30,000 nt of DNA from Trachelipus rathkii (taxonomy: Eukaryota; Arthropoda; Malacostraca; Isopoda; Trachelipodidae): the NCBI GenBank assembly GCA_015478945.1, contig JABUQX010028359.1:75001-105000 (forward strand). The letters run 5' to 3'. Position 1 is the first letter of the stretch. Every line of letters starts with the position of its first letter. Shown here piece after piece: positions 10,495 through 21,825 of this stretch. The position numbers and the translations under genes are program-made. The notes beneath the pieces are model-generated. The model worked only from the letters and a program-made list of their open reading frames with translations. It had not been told where the DNA came from and ran no database searches.

Positions 10495-13400
10495 TAAAGT
10501 CCAAAGTTTTACTTTTTTCTTTTTTTTTTTTTAAGGACTGTACCCGTAGGTTTATTTTAAAGTTAATACTGCTTATGAATTTTGAATTTAGTCTTCACAG
10601 TGTTTAAAATTTGATTTTTATTATTTTGTCACTTTAACTTTTAAATTTAGTTTTAATGTTCAAATCAATTTTAATTTACTAACTACGTTTACCTTTTTTT
10701 AATCGTGAATTTGTAAGGGTGCAAGAGAGCGTTAGTGTTTTATAACTTTAGATTTTTTATATCATATTTTTTACATATTTACTGTTAAATTACAATTTTT
10801 TGCTTTTAACATTTACGGTTTTAATTTAGGTTTTAGTGTGTGAATAATTTTAACCTTTATTTCACGTTTGTTTTGTTTTTTTTTTTTTGTTCTGTTTGTT
10901 TTGTTAAAAATTGTATGTGCATGCAAGATGGCAGATTTGCACCAGCGCGGGCCTTCTATCGACTTTGCTAACATCCGTGGCTTGCACCAATCTAACTCGC
11001 ATTCGTGGAATACCACCTCTTTAACTCTAATCCTAACCTTTTTGCTCCTGTCTGAGACCTAGAATGGCTAGGAATCATCCTCTAACTCGTTAATATGTCA
11101 ACTTTAACTTTGCTTCTCATAATTTTCGTCTAAGGGTGGAGTATGTGCTATGTAAACATAAACACTCTTCCTGTAACACGTCTCCGAGAATCTCGAATCT
11201 CCTAACTTCGAATATCTGTGGCTTAAAATCTTTCTTCCTTTCTACTACAATAATCTTTGCTTTCTGCTACTGTTCTCCTAACAGAAACAGATTTATCACG
11301 CCTTTTTTAAATACCTTACTACTTCTCACGAGACTGTAAATCTCTCATCCAAATACTGAGGTCCTCTATTTAGGGGATTTTCATGACACAACACTGAATG
11401 GTTGGGTTTCTCTCAAACTGATTTAGGTGGGGAGGAGCCGAATCATTCAGCATTCTAAACGATCTGGAGCAACTAATTAAAGAATCCTACACACATTCCG
11501 ATCGTCCCAACCAATTCATTGAACACACTTGACCTATGTTCACCAGTCCTTCTCTCTATAATACACCACCTTCCATCCTATTGGTAAATTCTGACCACAA
11601 CCTATAATATCTACTTAATTTTAATTTTTACTTTCTCTCCAACAGCTCCATTCTCTGCCCTACGCATTTTCTCTGGCACTTTGATCGGGCCGATATTGGG
11701 GGCCTTGCGTTGCTCCTACGCTAACTATAATTAGAGTGACTGCTTTGTCTCTGGTGACGCCTCAACTTCTGCCGATAAGTGGGGCTGTAATCGTTGATGG
11801 GATGAGCAGTTTTATTCCTTCTTCGACTAAATCTTATCATAACCCTAAATCCATGTTCGATCGTGCTTGTCTCTGGCCATTCAAGGTAGAGACAGTGCGT
11901 ATCGGGAGTGGAAAAATTCCTCGTTCTCCTATCACTCTTGCTAATTTTCATTCTGCTAGAATCGTTGCAGGGATACTCTTCGACGAGCAAAGCGGCTTTC
12001 ATCAAACGAAAGTGCGCTCTAACTTCCTTGGTTCTCCTACTGACAAATCTTTCTGGCCTCTGCCAAAAACCATCTCTAACAACTGTAAATCTGCTGTCTT
12101 TCTCCTCTTATTCGCTCTGATGGTTCTTGTTTGCTAATTCTCCAACTAAAAGGCAAATCTCTTCGGCCTCCTATTTCCTCTTAACTCAACCCTGGACGAT
12201 TCTGGGCATTCCTCCTCCTCCTCTTTTCCTTTCAGGTGTCCTATGGCTTGCCTGTGATTACGTTCGATCGGGTGCTATGGGCTCCTGAAATCTACCGACG
12301 TTAGAAGCGGGGGCCCGTGATGCATTCCTCCGAGTTTTGAGGAAGTTGGTGCTCCGTAGCTATTCCCCGCCCCTCGTTCAACATATATCTCTATGTCTCA
12401 GTTCTTAAGCACTTCCCTCAGTGTGAAGCTCGCACATGTCCAACCTATTCGAAAAAAGAATCGCTCTGATCCTTCAAACTATCGCCCTATAGCTCTTACT
12501 TGTATTCTATCTAGATTCTTTGAACTCTTCTCAACTCTCATTTCTTAGTATATCTGGAATCTCATTACTTCTTTTCCGATTTTCGCCAGTACGCTTTCGG
12601 CGCTCGAGGATCTACTGCGATATTACTGTTCTTCTTTACTGTTGATTTATGCGTTTTCCGCCCTTAGAACTACGGGGAGACTTGCGGTGGCGCTTGACAT
12701 AATCCAAAGCATTTGACCGGCTATGGCACGCGTCACTGCTCTCCAAGCTCCCCTCCTTGGGTTTCCTCTTTCTCTTTGCTCTACTTATGTCTAGCTTTCT
12801 TTCAAAATCGCTCAATATCAGCTGTTGTCTGTCATGGGCGACTTCTTTTTCCTTTCTGTCAATAGTGGTGTTCCTCCAGGTTCTGTCTTATCTCCTACTT
12901 TTCATTAATGATCTTGTCTCACCTGCACTTCTAACTCTATTCCACTCATATGCGATGACTCGACCCTTCATTCTTCAATCATTCACGATTCATTATTCTA
13001 CTTTTACTTCTGAAATTGCCTCTCGTCTTATATTTCCGATTCTATTCTCTGTGATCTGGATAGAATTTCCCGGGTGGGTCGTCTAACTTGATGAAATTCA
13101 ATTCTTTAAAAACTCACTTCTACAAATCTCCCTTGCTCTAAGACACCTTCTAACTTTCCTATCTCTTCGACGGTTTCTCTCGTCTCTCCTGTCGACAATA
13201 TAAAAATCCTTGGCCTTGACATAAACAAAAAAAATGTTGGCAAACCCTCACATCACCAACTGGTTGCTAAGCTTCCTCAAGGAAGCTGGATTCTGTTTAG
13301 CTGCGAGACCCTTTTTTTTCCTCTTCACAGATAATACTCCAGTTATACAAGGGCCTCATCCGCCCTTGTATGGAGTATGCTCTCATAATCTGGGGGGGCT

Positions 13401-13882
13401 CAGTTTTCACCCGGATTTTGATAGGGTCGAGTCAAAGGCCAAAAAGACTTAATCAATTGTCCTGTTCTTTCTAGTTCACTTGACCCTCTATCTTTGGCGC
13501 GATGATGTTTGTGCTTTATCTCTTTTCTATAGGTACCGTAGCGCAAGGCTCGAGGAAACTTCCACTCGCGTTGCCACCACCTTTTAAGACCCTTCGAGCA
13601 CAAGGTGTTGCGTGTCGGCACATGAGTTTTGTGTGATATCAGCAACTCCAGACTAGTTCGCTGCGTGCCTCTCTTTCTTTCCTGCCACCTCTGTTCTGTG
13701 GAATTCTCTTCTATCTTCTGTGTTTTCTACTCAATTTAATCTCCCTCACTTTAAAGCCCGCGTCTGTGCTCATCTGCGTAATTTGTGTTAGTTGAATTTT
13801 TGTTGATTTTAACACCCCCTCCTTGAATAGGGCTTTGCCCGTGAGCGGTGGTGATAACCGTAAAAAAAAAACAAAAAAAAAA
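10495..13882 (+). mobile_element. Near full-length, decayed jockey-type non-LTR retrotransposon
   Basis: A T-rich 5' untranslated region (about 10495-10925) precedes endonuclease and reverse transcriptase remnants and a short 3' untranslated region holding CCCTCCTTGAATAGGGC and GGTGGTGATAACC. The element ends in an A-rich tail (about 13861-13882). The order 5'UTR, endonuclease, RT, tail is that of a jockey-clade LINE lacking or having lost its gag-like ORF1. A matching 3' end in the opposite orientation is present at 15104-15165. The exact 5' end is uncertain and I could not identify a target-site duplication. Confidence 0.8.
10950..13795 (+). pseudogene. Jockey-type endonuclease-reverse transcriptase, heavily frameshifted
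   Basis: Known role of the family: apurinic-type endonuclease nicks the target and the RT copies element RNA. Seen here, in changing frames: an endonuclease start (IDFANIRGLHQ, about 10957-10990), the segment VLYLGDFHDT (about 11365-11390, equivalent to the LGDFN motif), GPDG-region remnants, and a pre-RT linker (FIPSSTKSYHNPKSMFDRAC, about 11812-11870). The RT begins with PIALTC-like sequence near 12487. Motif A is represented by VALDI and SKAFDRLWH across a frameshift (about 12690-12730). Motif B is NSGVPPGSVLSP (12863-12900). A frameshifted YA/DDSTLH motif C lies at about 12948-12975. The C-terminal part includes SLFYRYRSARLEE and WNSLLSSVFS, ending near 13795. Many stops and shifts make it inactive. 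Confidence 0.82.
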
Positions 13883-14195
13883 CCGAGAACAGACAGTACA
13901 AACATTCCTCAAATATATTCATTATGATCACTGCCTTCTTTGCGAAAGCAGCCAGATCCCTTGGTATCAAAGGCCGGATAAAAAAAATATTTTTGGACAT
14001 ATGTATAAACCGTCAACTCCACACCACCAATTTTTTCAATCTGTAAAGTGGTTCAGATCTCACGGATTCACAGAACCCTCATTCCACAGTAATCAAATAA
14101 GACTCGGTCCTAACTGACGTAATTTTGGTCTCAGGCCCAGTAGTAGATGCCCACCGTACTGCTTCGCTTAATATTTCTAATGCCTCTTACTATCC
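13883..14195. other. No recognisable feature between two retrotransposon copies
   Basis: This lies directly after the A-rich tail of the jockey-type copy and before the first recognisable part of the next element. A plus-strand segment (FFAKAARSLGIKGRIKK, about 13935-13985) is open but I do not recognise it. It may be upstream sequence of the next element. Confidence 0.4.
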
Positions 14196-14960
14196 AAAAG
14201 CATTTCAAAAATCTGAGCTTCCTCAAGCCCACCTGATTTCTCTAAACTGCCAAGGGATGTCCTTTAATATAACCACTCTATAACACTGGCAGAATTCGGC
14301 GCGACATCGCCTACATGCAATGATAATGTATACGGGTGGACGGTACATCCTGCACAATAATCCGTCATGCCAGTCCATCACAGACATTTCTGCTCAGTTT
14401 ATAGTAATAGCATTTGGGTTGAGGTTATTTCCATTGGTGTGGACCTTTGTATATGTTGTCTCCACTCCAAAACCAGGGAAAAATCCTCGCATTATCGGTA
14501 ACCAGAAGCACATTCCACTAACTTGCCACACATAAAAACTAATGGAGAAAATGGTCACAACGCGTCTAAACCCATTCAAACCTCAAAAACACCAATCAAC
14601 CTCATAGACTGTATCACAGTATCCGCGGAGCCTTTTCAAAGAAAAAGTATTTATCGATCTCGAGAGGGCTTATGTCATCACCTGGAGAAATGGATTTCTT
14701 CTAGACTATTATCTGAGATTTTGAGGGCAGTTTCCCCCTCTTTATTGGATCCCTCATGGCACATATATCTATTCAAGTTTGGCGTGGGACAACCCTCCAG
14801 GTTGGAAGTAGTACCGCATGCTAGCGTCCTAGAATAATCCTATTTACTATGGGCTTTAATTCCATAGTGTCAGATATTCCAACTTCAGTTTTCTCTCTAT
14901 GTGGATGACCTTGCCTTCTATGCTACTGGAACAATGATGTATTTAAAGTTAAATATTACC
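14196..14960 (+). pseudogene. Internally deleted I-like retrotransposon ORF2 (endonuclease and RT fragments)
   Basis: Seen in changing frames: an endonuclease N-terminus (LISLNCQGMS, about 14232-14262), GGRYILHNNPSCQS (14336-14378), then a jump to RT (STPKPGKNP, about 14464-14490; PLTCHT near 14517; KLMEKMV near 14540), motif A region (FIDLERAYVITWRNGF, about 14650-14697) and motif C FSLYVDDLAFYATG with YVDD at 14898-14909. These match the same segments of the minus-strand element at 23973-30000 (PIPKPGKDP, LTCHTCKLMEKMV, FFDLEKAYDTTW, FSLYVDDLALYIAG), so this is a second copy of that family in opposite orientation. Most of the endonuclease and the motif B region are missing or unrecognisable. 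It stops just after motif C, so the 3' half with RNase H is absent. Confidence 0.75.
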
Positions 14961-15103
14961 TATAACAACAAAATGGCAGGAAAAGGAAAAAAAATGTGGT
15001 AACATTTATTTAACAATTTGGCCATGATAAGTATCCACTAATGATAAATTAGTGTTTAGTAAATTATATTTTTCCCCTTGAAGAAAACTAGTATGACCAG
15101 CGT

Positions 15104-15400
15104 GGCTTTTTTTTTTTTTTTTTTTAGTTATCACCAGTGATCACGGCAGAGCCTTGTTCAAGGAGGGCCTGAAAAGCATGACTTAACATACAATAAAAAC
15201 AAGACATTTTTACTGACTACTATTAACAATGTTTTACCCTAAAACTTTAAAATGTCAAAAAAAAATTAACAATTAACAACAACAAAAAGTAATAATGCCA
15301 AAAATTGGACATACAGGTGGCCGCATTAAAGCACCCGAGTGTTGAGTGGGAAACATGATTACAAATTACAGAGACTTTCCTTTTCATTAACAGTATAGAG
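15104..15400 (-). mobile_element. 3' end fragment of a jockey-type retrotransposon
   Basis: On the minus strand, CCCTCCTTGAACAAGGCTC, then GGTGATAACT, runs into 18 A residues (plus-strand T run 15108-15125). This is the 3' untranslated end and tail of the element family at 10495-13882, whose end reads CCCTCCTTGAATAGGGC ... GGTGATAACC before its A tail. The upstream part (15166-15400) is non-coding and its extent is a guess. Confidence 0.7.
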
Positions 15401-15416
15401 TAAATTAACAAGGGCA

Positions 15417-15422
15417 ATATAT

Positions 15423-15474
<52 letters not shown>

Positions 15475-15566
15475 TATTATATATATAAATATAATAATAT
15501 ATATATATATATAATATTATATATAATTATATAAATATATTATATATATTATATATATATATATAA
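15417..15566. repeat. Impure (TA)n microsatellite
   Basis: About 150 bp of alternating TA with frequent ATTAT and AAATA interruptions, consistent with an old array. Confidence 0.95.
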
Positions 15567-16027
15567 AATCACAACCAAGCATTATCCCTTAAATTGGGGG
15601 TTCTACACGTATTGCAGGGAGGAACAACAGCATGGGAAAATTGGCAAAGTATGTTGTCTCAACTAAGTGGAAATTAAAAGCCCTGCCTCGGTTCAACCAA
15701 CAAGCATTGGTCGTTTTTGACTCCAAAGAGGAGGACCTGCTGCGGTAGAAGGAAACACAGCATTAGATTTTTTTTCCAATGGTTGAGTGAATTATTAAAA
15801 AAGTTGCCGTGTTGTATGATGTGTAGGTATTAAGATCAGTGTAATAATACATTTTCCCATAAATTCTATGCGAGTACGAAAATTTCCTACAAACCGTTCT
15901 TTTATTTTTTTAAATAACCAGTTGTCTGTTCGAACCTCTATCGTATTCTTTGCAGTCCATAAACAAACCATACAAACATAACCTCGAACCCTAAGTGAAA
16001 GATAAAACTCGTTTAGTCCACTGTGCT
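15567..16027. other. Unassigned stretch between two (TA)n arrays
   Basis: No protein match was found on either strand. The left edge contains AAATTGGGGGTTCTACACG, which faintly resembles the core of the short dispersed repeat copied near 19838, 22872 and 23003, but the match is too short to call. The remainder is AT-rich single-copy-looking sequence. Confidence 0.4.
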
Positions 16028-16590
<563 letters not shown>

Positions 16591-17720
16591 CCTCTTATGC
16601 ACCTTTCTTCTCGCCTCTGACAAACTCTCACTCCTCTCCTTCAGGCATTTCTTTACTGACTCAATCTACTTTTTCTTCGGTCTTCCAGCCGGTAGCTTCC
16701 CACCACAATCACCACTATACATCCACTTAACCAACCGACTATCTTCCATCCTTTCCATAAGACCAAACCATCTCAATATACTCTCGTTTATTCTCTCATT
16801 TACGCCCTTCACACTACAAACTCCCTAATCCGTTCATTCCTCATTTTATCAATTCTTCTCACACCTAGCACGTCCCTAAAATTGTCCATCTGAACACTTT
16901 GCACCTTAGATTAGGTCTATACCTCTTATTCCAGACCATAGTCTCACTACTATACGTTAACACAGGGAACAACATACCTTCATGCAAAACCCTAACGTAG
17001 AAGAATCCAGATAACTCTCTTGCACTACTAACAAAGGATTCCTTCATTTGTGCCCAGATTTGTTCAGTTTCATCTTGTTAACATTCAAATCATTTATTCG
17101 CAAGTGCTCTTAAATACTTTTCCTTATTACCTTGTTCACTAACTTCTCTCTCTTAATTTTTCCGACATCCTTCCTAACCTCTTTCCCAGGCCCCATTAAC
17201 TTAATCTTACATAAAACAACATAATGATCTGATAATCCCATCCCCAGCCCCTTCACTGATTTAACATCCATCACATACTTCAACATCTTCTTCACAACAC
17301 AAAATCAATCATACTCTTCCCTTCCATACCATCTCTACTTACACCAACTCTAGTATACTTATGAATACTCTTATGTTCAAAGAAAGTATTACTTACATAC
17401 ACCTCTTTCCTCACAGAAATCAATCACCCTCCTACCATTCTCATTTTCTCTCGTTACCTAAAATTTACCTGTTATACCATCCCTTTTCTGATCACCTATC
17501 CAACCATATGATTGGCCCAACACAATCGATCTGAAGCTCCTACTACCCCATCTAAAACTCCATCAGATTAACCTAGAAAGTCGCACTCTCATCAACATCA
17601 CCCTCAGATGGACCATATGTTACAACAACCACACATACCTTGACATTTTTAACTTAAAATTTAACCATTAGAATTCTAGTACTCAACCAACACAAATCCA
17701 CCCATAGCTTGTCTCACATC
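16591..17720 (-). pseudogene. RTE/L2-like retrotransposon fragment with its RT core deleted
   Basis: On the minus strand, from 17720 downwards, decayed endonuclease sequence appears (KLWVDLCWLSTRIL, then VVVTYGPSEGDVDES, then GLSDHYVVLCKIKL near 17245-17205, holding the SDH motif). At about 17110-17050 it jumps straight to the region after the RT catalytic core: ARELSGFFYVRVLHEGML, VLTYSSETMVWNK and, near 16800-16600, VNERINESILRWFG, RLVKWMYSGDCGG, LPAGRPKKK and SEARRKVHK. These segments match the plus-strand copy at 21356-22800. The reverse transcriptase motifs A-C, expected to need roughly a kilobase, are absent. At the low end it is cut by the mariner-like fragment. The clade name is from recollection; CR1/L2 or RTE are both possible. 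Confidence 0.75.
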
Positions 17721-18071
17721 ACCTCAAAATCGCGAAATCTCTCTTCTCTCCGCCCTCTCATTCCTCTCCACTCCGCCAGCACACACACATTTCAAACCAC
17801 ACCAAAACTCTTCGCAGTTTTTCTTTCATTCCCGGAGAACCCTCCACCACTTCCACTTTCAGCAGCCACGAATCACTGTCTCCTTCTCCGTCGAAAGGCT
17901 TGACGACAGCAGCAGCAATCCCCAGTCCATCCCTTGTCATACTGCAGCTTCTCTTGCTCGGATAGCTTGTAGGCTCAAAGACGACTCAACTCTACTGTCC
18001 TTCGTCACCTTCTACGACTACGCAGAACATACGAAGTGGGCAACTTCTTTCTCGCCCCATACCACCACACA
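17721..18071. other. Unassigned; possibly the upstream part of the neighbouring retrotransposon
   Basis: C-rich on the plus strand with CTC/TCC words and a short CA tract (18064-18074) leading into a (TA)n array. The minus strand stays open for some 60 codons (17758-17940), but nothing in the translation is recognisable. It lies where the N-terminal endonuclease portion of the RTE/L2-like element would be expected. Confidence 0.35.
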
Positions 18072-18078
18072 CACATAT

Positions 18079-18110
<32 letters not shown>

Positions 18111-18114
18111 ATAT

Positions 18115-18190
<76 letters not shown>

Positions 18191-18193
18191 TAT
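18072..18193. repeat. (TA)n microsatellite
   Basis: About 120 bp of alternating TA with a few ATATTATATT interruptions, preceded by a short (CA)n run. Confidence 0.95.
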
Positions 18194-18389
18194 ACCGTAT
18201 CAGCTGTACTCATTTTCCCAGAATTGGGGTAGGTTCTGCAAAAATAGAAATCAGAGGCAATCCATGAATATTTTCTAGGGCATAATAACTGTTTATTTCT
18301 GCTCTGTCAGTCGATATATCAATATTTTTTTGATATTGATAATTAATCTATTTAAGTTGCAACATATCTATGAAGACCAAATTACCCAC

Positions 18390-18391
<2 letters not shown>

Positions 18392-18471
<80 letters not shown>

Positions 18472-18508
18472 CTATATTATATATATATATATAATATATA
18501 TATATATA
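18392..18508. repeat. (TA)n microsatellite
   Basis: About 117 bp of alternating TA. The 200 bp before it contain a perfect 9-bp hairpin (TATCAATAT/ATATTGATA, about 18317-18341). Confidence 0.95.
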
Positions 18509-18528
18509 GGTTCACTCTGTCATGCTTC

Positions 18529-18659
18529 CTGTAAAGCAAGGTTCGGCAAAGTGGTCGATACTGAACCCCTGTGGTTGATAAGTTCTTAAGGGGTCGATAA
18601 ATACCACAGAGGATCAATTAAACTGTCTAGGAAAAAATAGAATATTCCAACAGTATTCG

Positions 18660-18698
<39 letters not shown>

Positions 18699-19327
18699 CT
18701 ATATATATATAAATATGAATTTCTTATATCTATATATATATATATATATATAATATTATTATATATATATATATTATATTAATTATATATATATATATTA
18801 TAATATATACATACAATTTTCACCGCGAAATATCAATAATCTTTACTGCTTCTCTTCAGACACATCCATCCCATTAATATCAACTATTTTAATAAAAAAG
18901 TATGTTAACATATTTTAAAGGTATTCAGTAGTAGTCGCAAGATGACAATCAGAGGGTTTTTTTCATTAGATATGATTTACGTTATATTTTTAAAGATGTT
19001 TGTGTATCTCACGTATTATGATACGTACGGTTTGAGAACTAGGCAAATTACAATATATCATAATTTTGCTATAATTTTATTAAGATTATATAAACAGTGG
19101 AAAATAATTACTTTTTCTGTCAATGTTATTAAGTAGCTTTTATAAGATATGGGAAAATAAATTCTTTCATTAGGTTATTATATAGGTCTCCTTATTGCTT
19201 AACATCAGAAATGCAAAAAATGATTCGCTGTTTTTGTTAAATACTTGACTTAGGGGTCGATAAAAAGGCAAATCTCCTATGACGGGGTCGACGGGATAAA
19301 AAGTTTGGCGACACCTGGCTTTCACAG
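18529..19327. mobile_element. hAT-like non-autonomous element (MITE-like)
   Basis: The left end reads CTGTAAAGCAAGGTTCGGCAAAG (from 18529). The reverse complement of the right end reads CTGTGAAAGCCAGGTGTCGCC followed by AAAC (ending 19327). These are imperfect terminal inverted repeats, with hAT-like GGTGTCGGCAAAC cores. A subterminal word GGGGTCGATAAA occurs near both ends (about 18588 and 19253, same direction). The interior holds no recognisable transposase and contains (TA)n tracts at about 18661-18708 and 18731-18816. A clear 8-bp target duplication was not found, so the outer limits are uncertain. Small plus-strand reading frames inside are not thought to be genes. Confidence 0.6.
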
Positions 19328-19454
19328 TGAAAATATAATTCTTTTTTATATTTTTCCCTCCACTAACCTCAATATCTACACATTACTAAAAATAGATAAC
19401 AAATTAAATAGTCCACTTAATTCCAACACATTCTCTTTAAATCGGCTCTAGTGC

Positions 19455-19545
19455 ATAAGGTCCTCCCATCTGGATTCGAAACCACGTCCATCATCGAACA
19501 GAATATTCCTGTTCCTGGTTGGCTGAGCCGAAGCAGGGTTTTCCT
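19455..19545 (-). repeat. tRNA-like relic (possible SINE head)
   Basis: On the minus strand, CGGCTCAGCC (A-box-like, about 19521-19530) is followed about 45 nt later by GGTTTCGAATCC (B-box-like, 19472-19483). The spacing fits an RNA polymerase III promoter of tRNA type. The arms do not fold into a convincing tRNA, so a decayed tRNA-derived SINE is more likely than a tRNA gene. Confidence 0.4.
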
Positions 19546-19684
19546 ATCAAACCAAATTAATTTGAGTAACTAATCCACTTAGTGAGAATAAACATATAAA
19601 TCAATTTCCCATGGCCAAGAACCTACTGTGGTATGTGAAGAACCTCCAATGAAGGGATAAACAGGCATTATGACATCAATTCAT

Positions 19685-19925
<241 letters not shown>

Positions 19926-19960
19926 AGAAAATAATAATAATAATAATAATAATAAAAAAG

Positions 19961-20198
19961 AACGCCTCGTGGCGTAGGAGGTTGACTCGCCGACTCTCAT
20001 GCGAGAGGACGCTGGTTCAATCCTCCGCGTAGCAGTCTGAGTTTTATCTTCCTGGGGGCAAGAATTAAAACTCGGCTGCGAACACGTTGGTGGCGACAGG
20101 CTTGGGATAGCCGGCCTTAAAGTTCGATTTCCTGTAGTCCCCCCGTGTTACCCTCTGAGAAGGGGATAAAGCACATTAAAAGGAAGTTTAAAAAAAAG
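19961..20198 (+). mobile_element. tRNA-derived SINE, plus-strand copy
   Basis: An A box TGGCGTAGGAGG (19970-19981) and a B box GGTTCAATCC (20014-20023), 44 nt apart, form a tRNA-type RNA polymerase III promoter. A unique body follows (ACACGTTGGTGGCG, GTTCGATTTCCTGTAG, CCCCGTGTTACCCTCTGAGAAGG, GATAAAGCACATT), then an A-rich junction and a (TA)n tail. It is preceded by an (ATA)n tract (19929-19954). A second copy lies inverted at 20983-21203. The two copies define a ~230-bp family. Confidence 0.85.

Positions 20199-20201
<3 letters not shown>

Positions 20202-20289
<88 letters not shown>
20202..20289. repeat. (TA)n microsatellite at SINE 3' end
   Basis: Pure alternating TA, directly following the A-rich end of the plus-strand SINE. 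Confidence 0.95.
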
Positions 20290-20291
<2 letters not shown>

Positions 20292-20368
20292 CACATGAGA
20301 TAAAATAAAAGCACCAATGATACGAAATATAACAACTTAAAACAAGAATTAAAAATAAACAAAGAATT

Positions 20369-20374
20369 TTTATT
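20369..20374 (-). promoter_or_regulatory. Candidate polyadenylation signal of the phosphoglucomutase gene
   Basis: AATAAA on the minus strand lies about 140 nt downstream of the phosphoglucomutase stop codon, in an AT-rich 3' untranslated region (20290-20512). AT-rich sequence makes chance occurrences likely. Confidence 0.4.
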
Positions 20375-20512
20375 TTAAATTTATCCTATTAATCTAATTT
20401 GGTAATAAAATTTACTTTTTCAAACTTCCGCTTTCAAATCAAAGAAAAAACTAACAACAATTATGATTTCTTATACGAACACAATCATACGTTGAAAAGG
20501 AAGTTTATAAAT

Positions 20513-20602
20513 TTATGTTATAACAGTTGGAGCTTCTCTGCCAGTGAACTTTTTAAGTTGTGACAATTCCAAAGCAATTTGAACAAGAGGAAGTAAAACG
20601 CT
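20513..20602 (-). CDS. Pgm1: Phosphoglucomutase, last coding exon
   Basis: The minus strand reads SVLLPLVQIALELSQLKK, then FTGREAPTVIT, then TAA (stop at 20513-20515). Phosphoglucomutase 1 proteins characteristically end in a ...TAPTVIT-type sequence after a helix of this composition. The exon is preceded by a good acceptor (TTCTTTTACAG, AG at 20603-20604) and begins in phase 0. With the exon at 20707-20841 it encodes the C-terminal domain 4 end of the enzyme that interconverts glucose 1-phosphate and glucose 6-phosphate in the cytosol for glycogen and sugar-nucleotide metabolism. No frameshift or stop interrupts it, and the intact intron argues against a processed pseudogene. It is the only convincing host coding sequence in the window. 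Confidence 0.93.
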   Translation of the reverse strand, partial: SVLLPLVQIALELSQLKKFTGREAPTVIT

Positions 20603-20697
20603 CTGTAAAAGAATTGAATAAAAATACGTTACCCCAAAAATGATGTATATAGTTTTAAAATTATTTGAATAATATAAAACACTTAACGACTACATCA

Positions 20698-20977
<280 letters not shown>

Positions 20978-20982
20978 CTACC

Positions 20983-21203
20983 TTTCAACGTGCTTTATCC
21001 TTTTCAGAGGGGTAACACGGGGGGGAAGCTACAGGAAATCGAACTTTAGGGCCGCCTATCCAAACCAGCGCCACCAACGTGTTTGCAGTCGTTTGAATTC
21101 TCACCACCAGGTAGATAAAACTCCAACTACTACGCGGAGAATTGAACCAGCGTCCTCTCGTATGAGAGTCGGCGAATCATCCACAAGCGCATCAAGGAGA
21201 TTT
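20983..21203 (-). mobile_element. tRNA-derived SINE, minus-strand copy
   Basis: Reading the minus strand from 21203, it matches the copy at 19961-20198: GCCGACTCTCAT becomes GCCGACTCTCATACG, followed by GAGGACGCTGGTTCAATTC (B box), ACACGTTGGTGGCGCTGG, GTTCGATTTCCTGTAG, CCCCCGTGTTACCCCTCTG and GATAAAGCACGTTGAAAGG. The A box is degraded. Both sides are (TA)n arrays. It lies in the presumed intron of the phosphoglucomutase gene, in the same orientation as the gene. Confidence 0.82.
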
Positions 21204-21357
<154 letters not shown>

Positions 21358-21825
21358 TTAGAATGATGGAGAATGGAAGAGAGTGGAAGGTGCCCTACCT
21401 ATTATATGCGGATAATTTGGTATTGAGTGGTGAATCTGAAGAGTTTGAGAGGATTGGTAGAGAGATTTGGCAGGGTGTGTAAAAGGAGGGGTTTGAAAGT
21501 AAACGTACATAAGAGTAAGGTTATGAATGTGAGTGAGGACAGTCCTCGGTGTGAAGTTATGTTAGATGGTGACCAGCTGGAACAAGTGTCTAAGTTTAAA
21601 TATTTAGGATATATGTTGGATGAAAAGGGAGCGGATGATGCAGAGTGTAGTAGGAAAGTTGTGAATGGCAGGAGGGTGGATGGTGAAATTAAATCGTTGG
21701 TGAATGTAAAGGGATTAAGTCTTGAGTGCGCTAGGGTCTTACATGAGGGTATGTTGTTACCAGTGTTAATGTACAGTAGCGAGACTTTGGTTTGGAAAAA
21801 AGAGGTATAGATCTAAAGTACAATG

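Noticed and set aside
19970..20023. Functional tRNA gene from A and B boxes
   Set aside because: No cloverleaf is apparent, the body continues for 170 nt, and a second degraded copy exists; this is a SINE.
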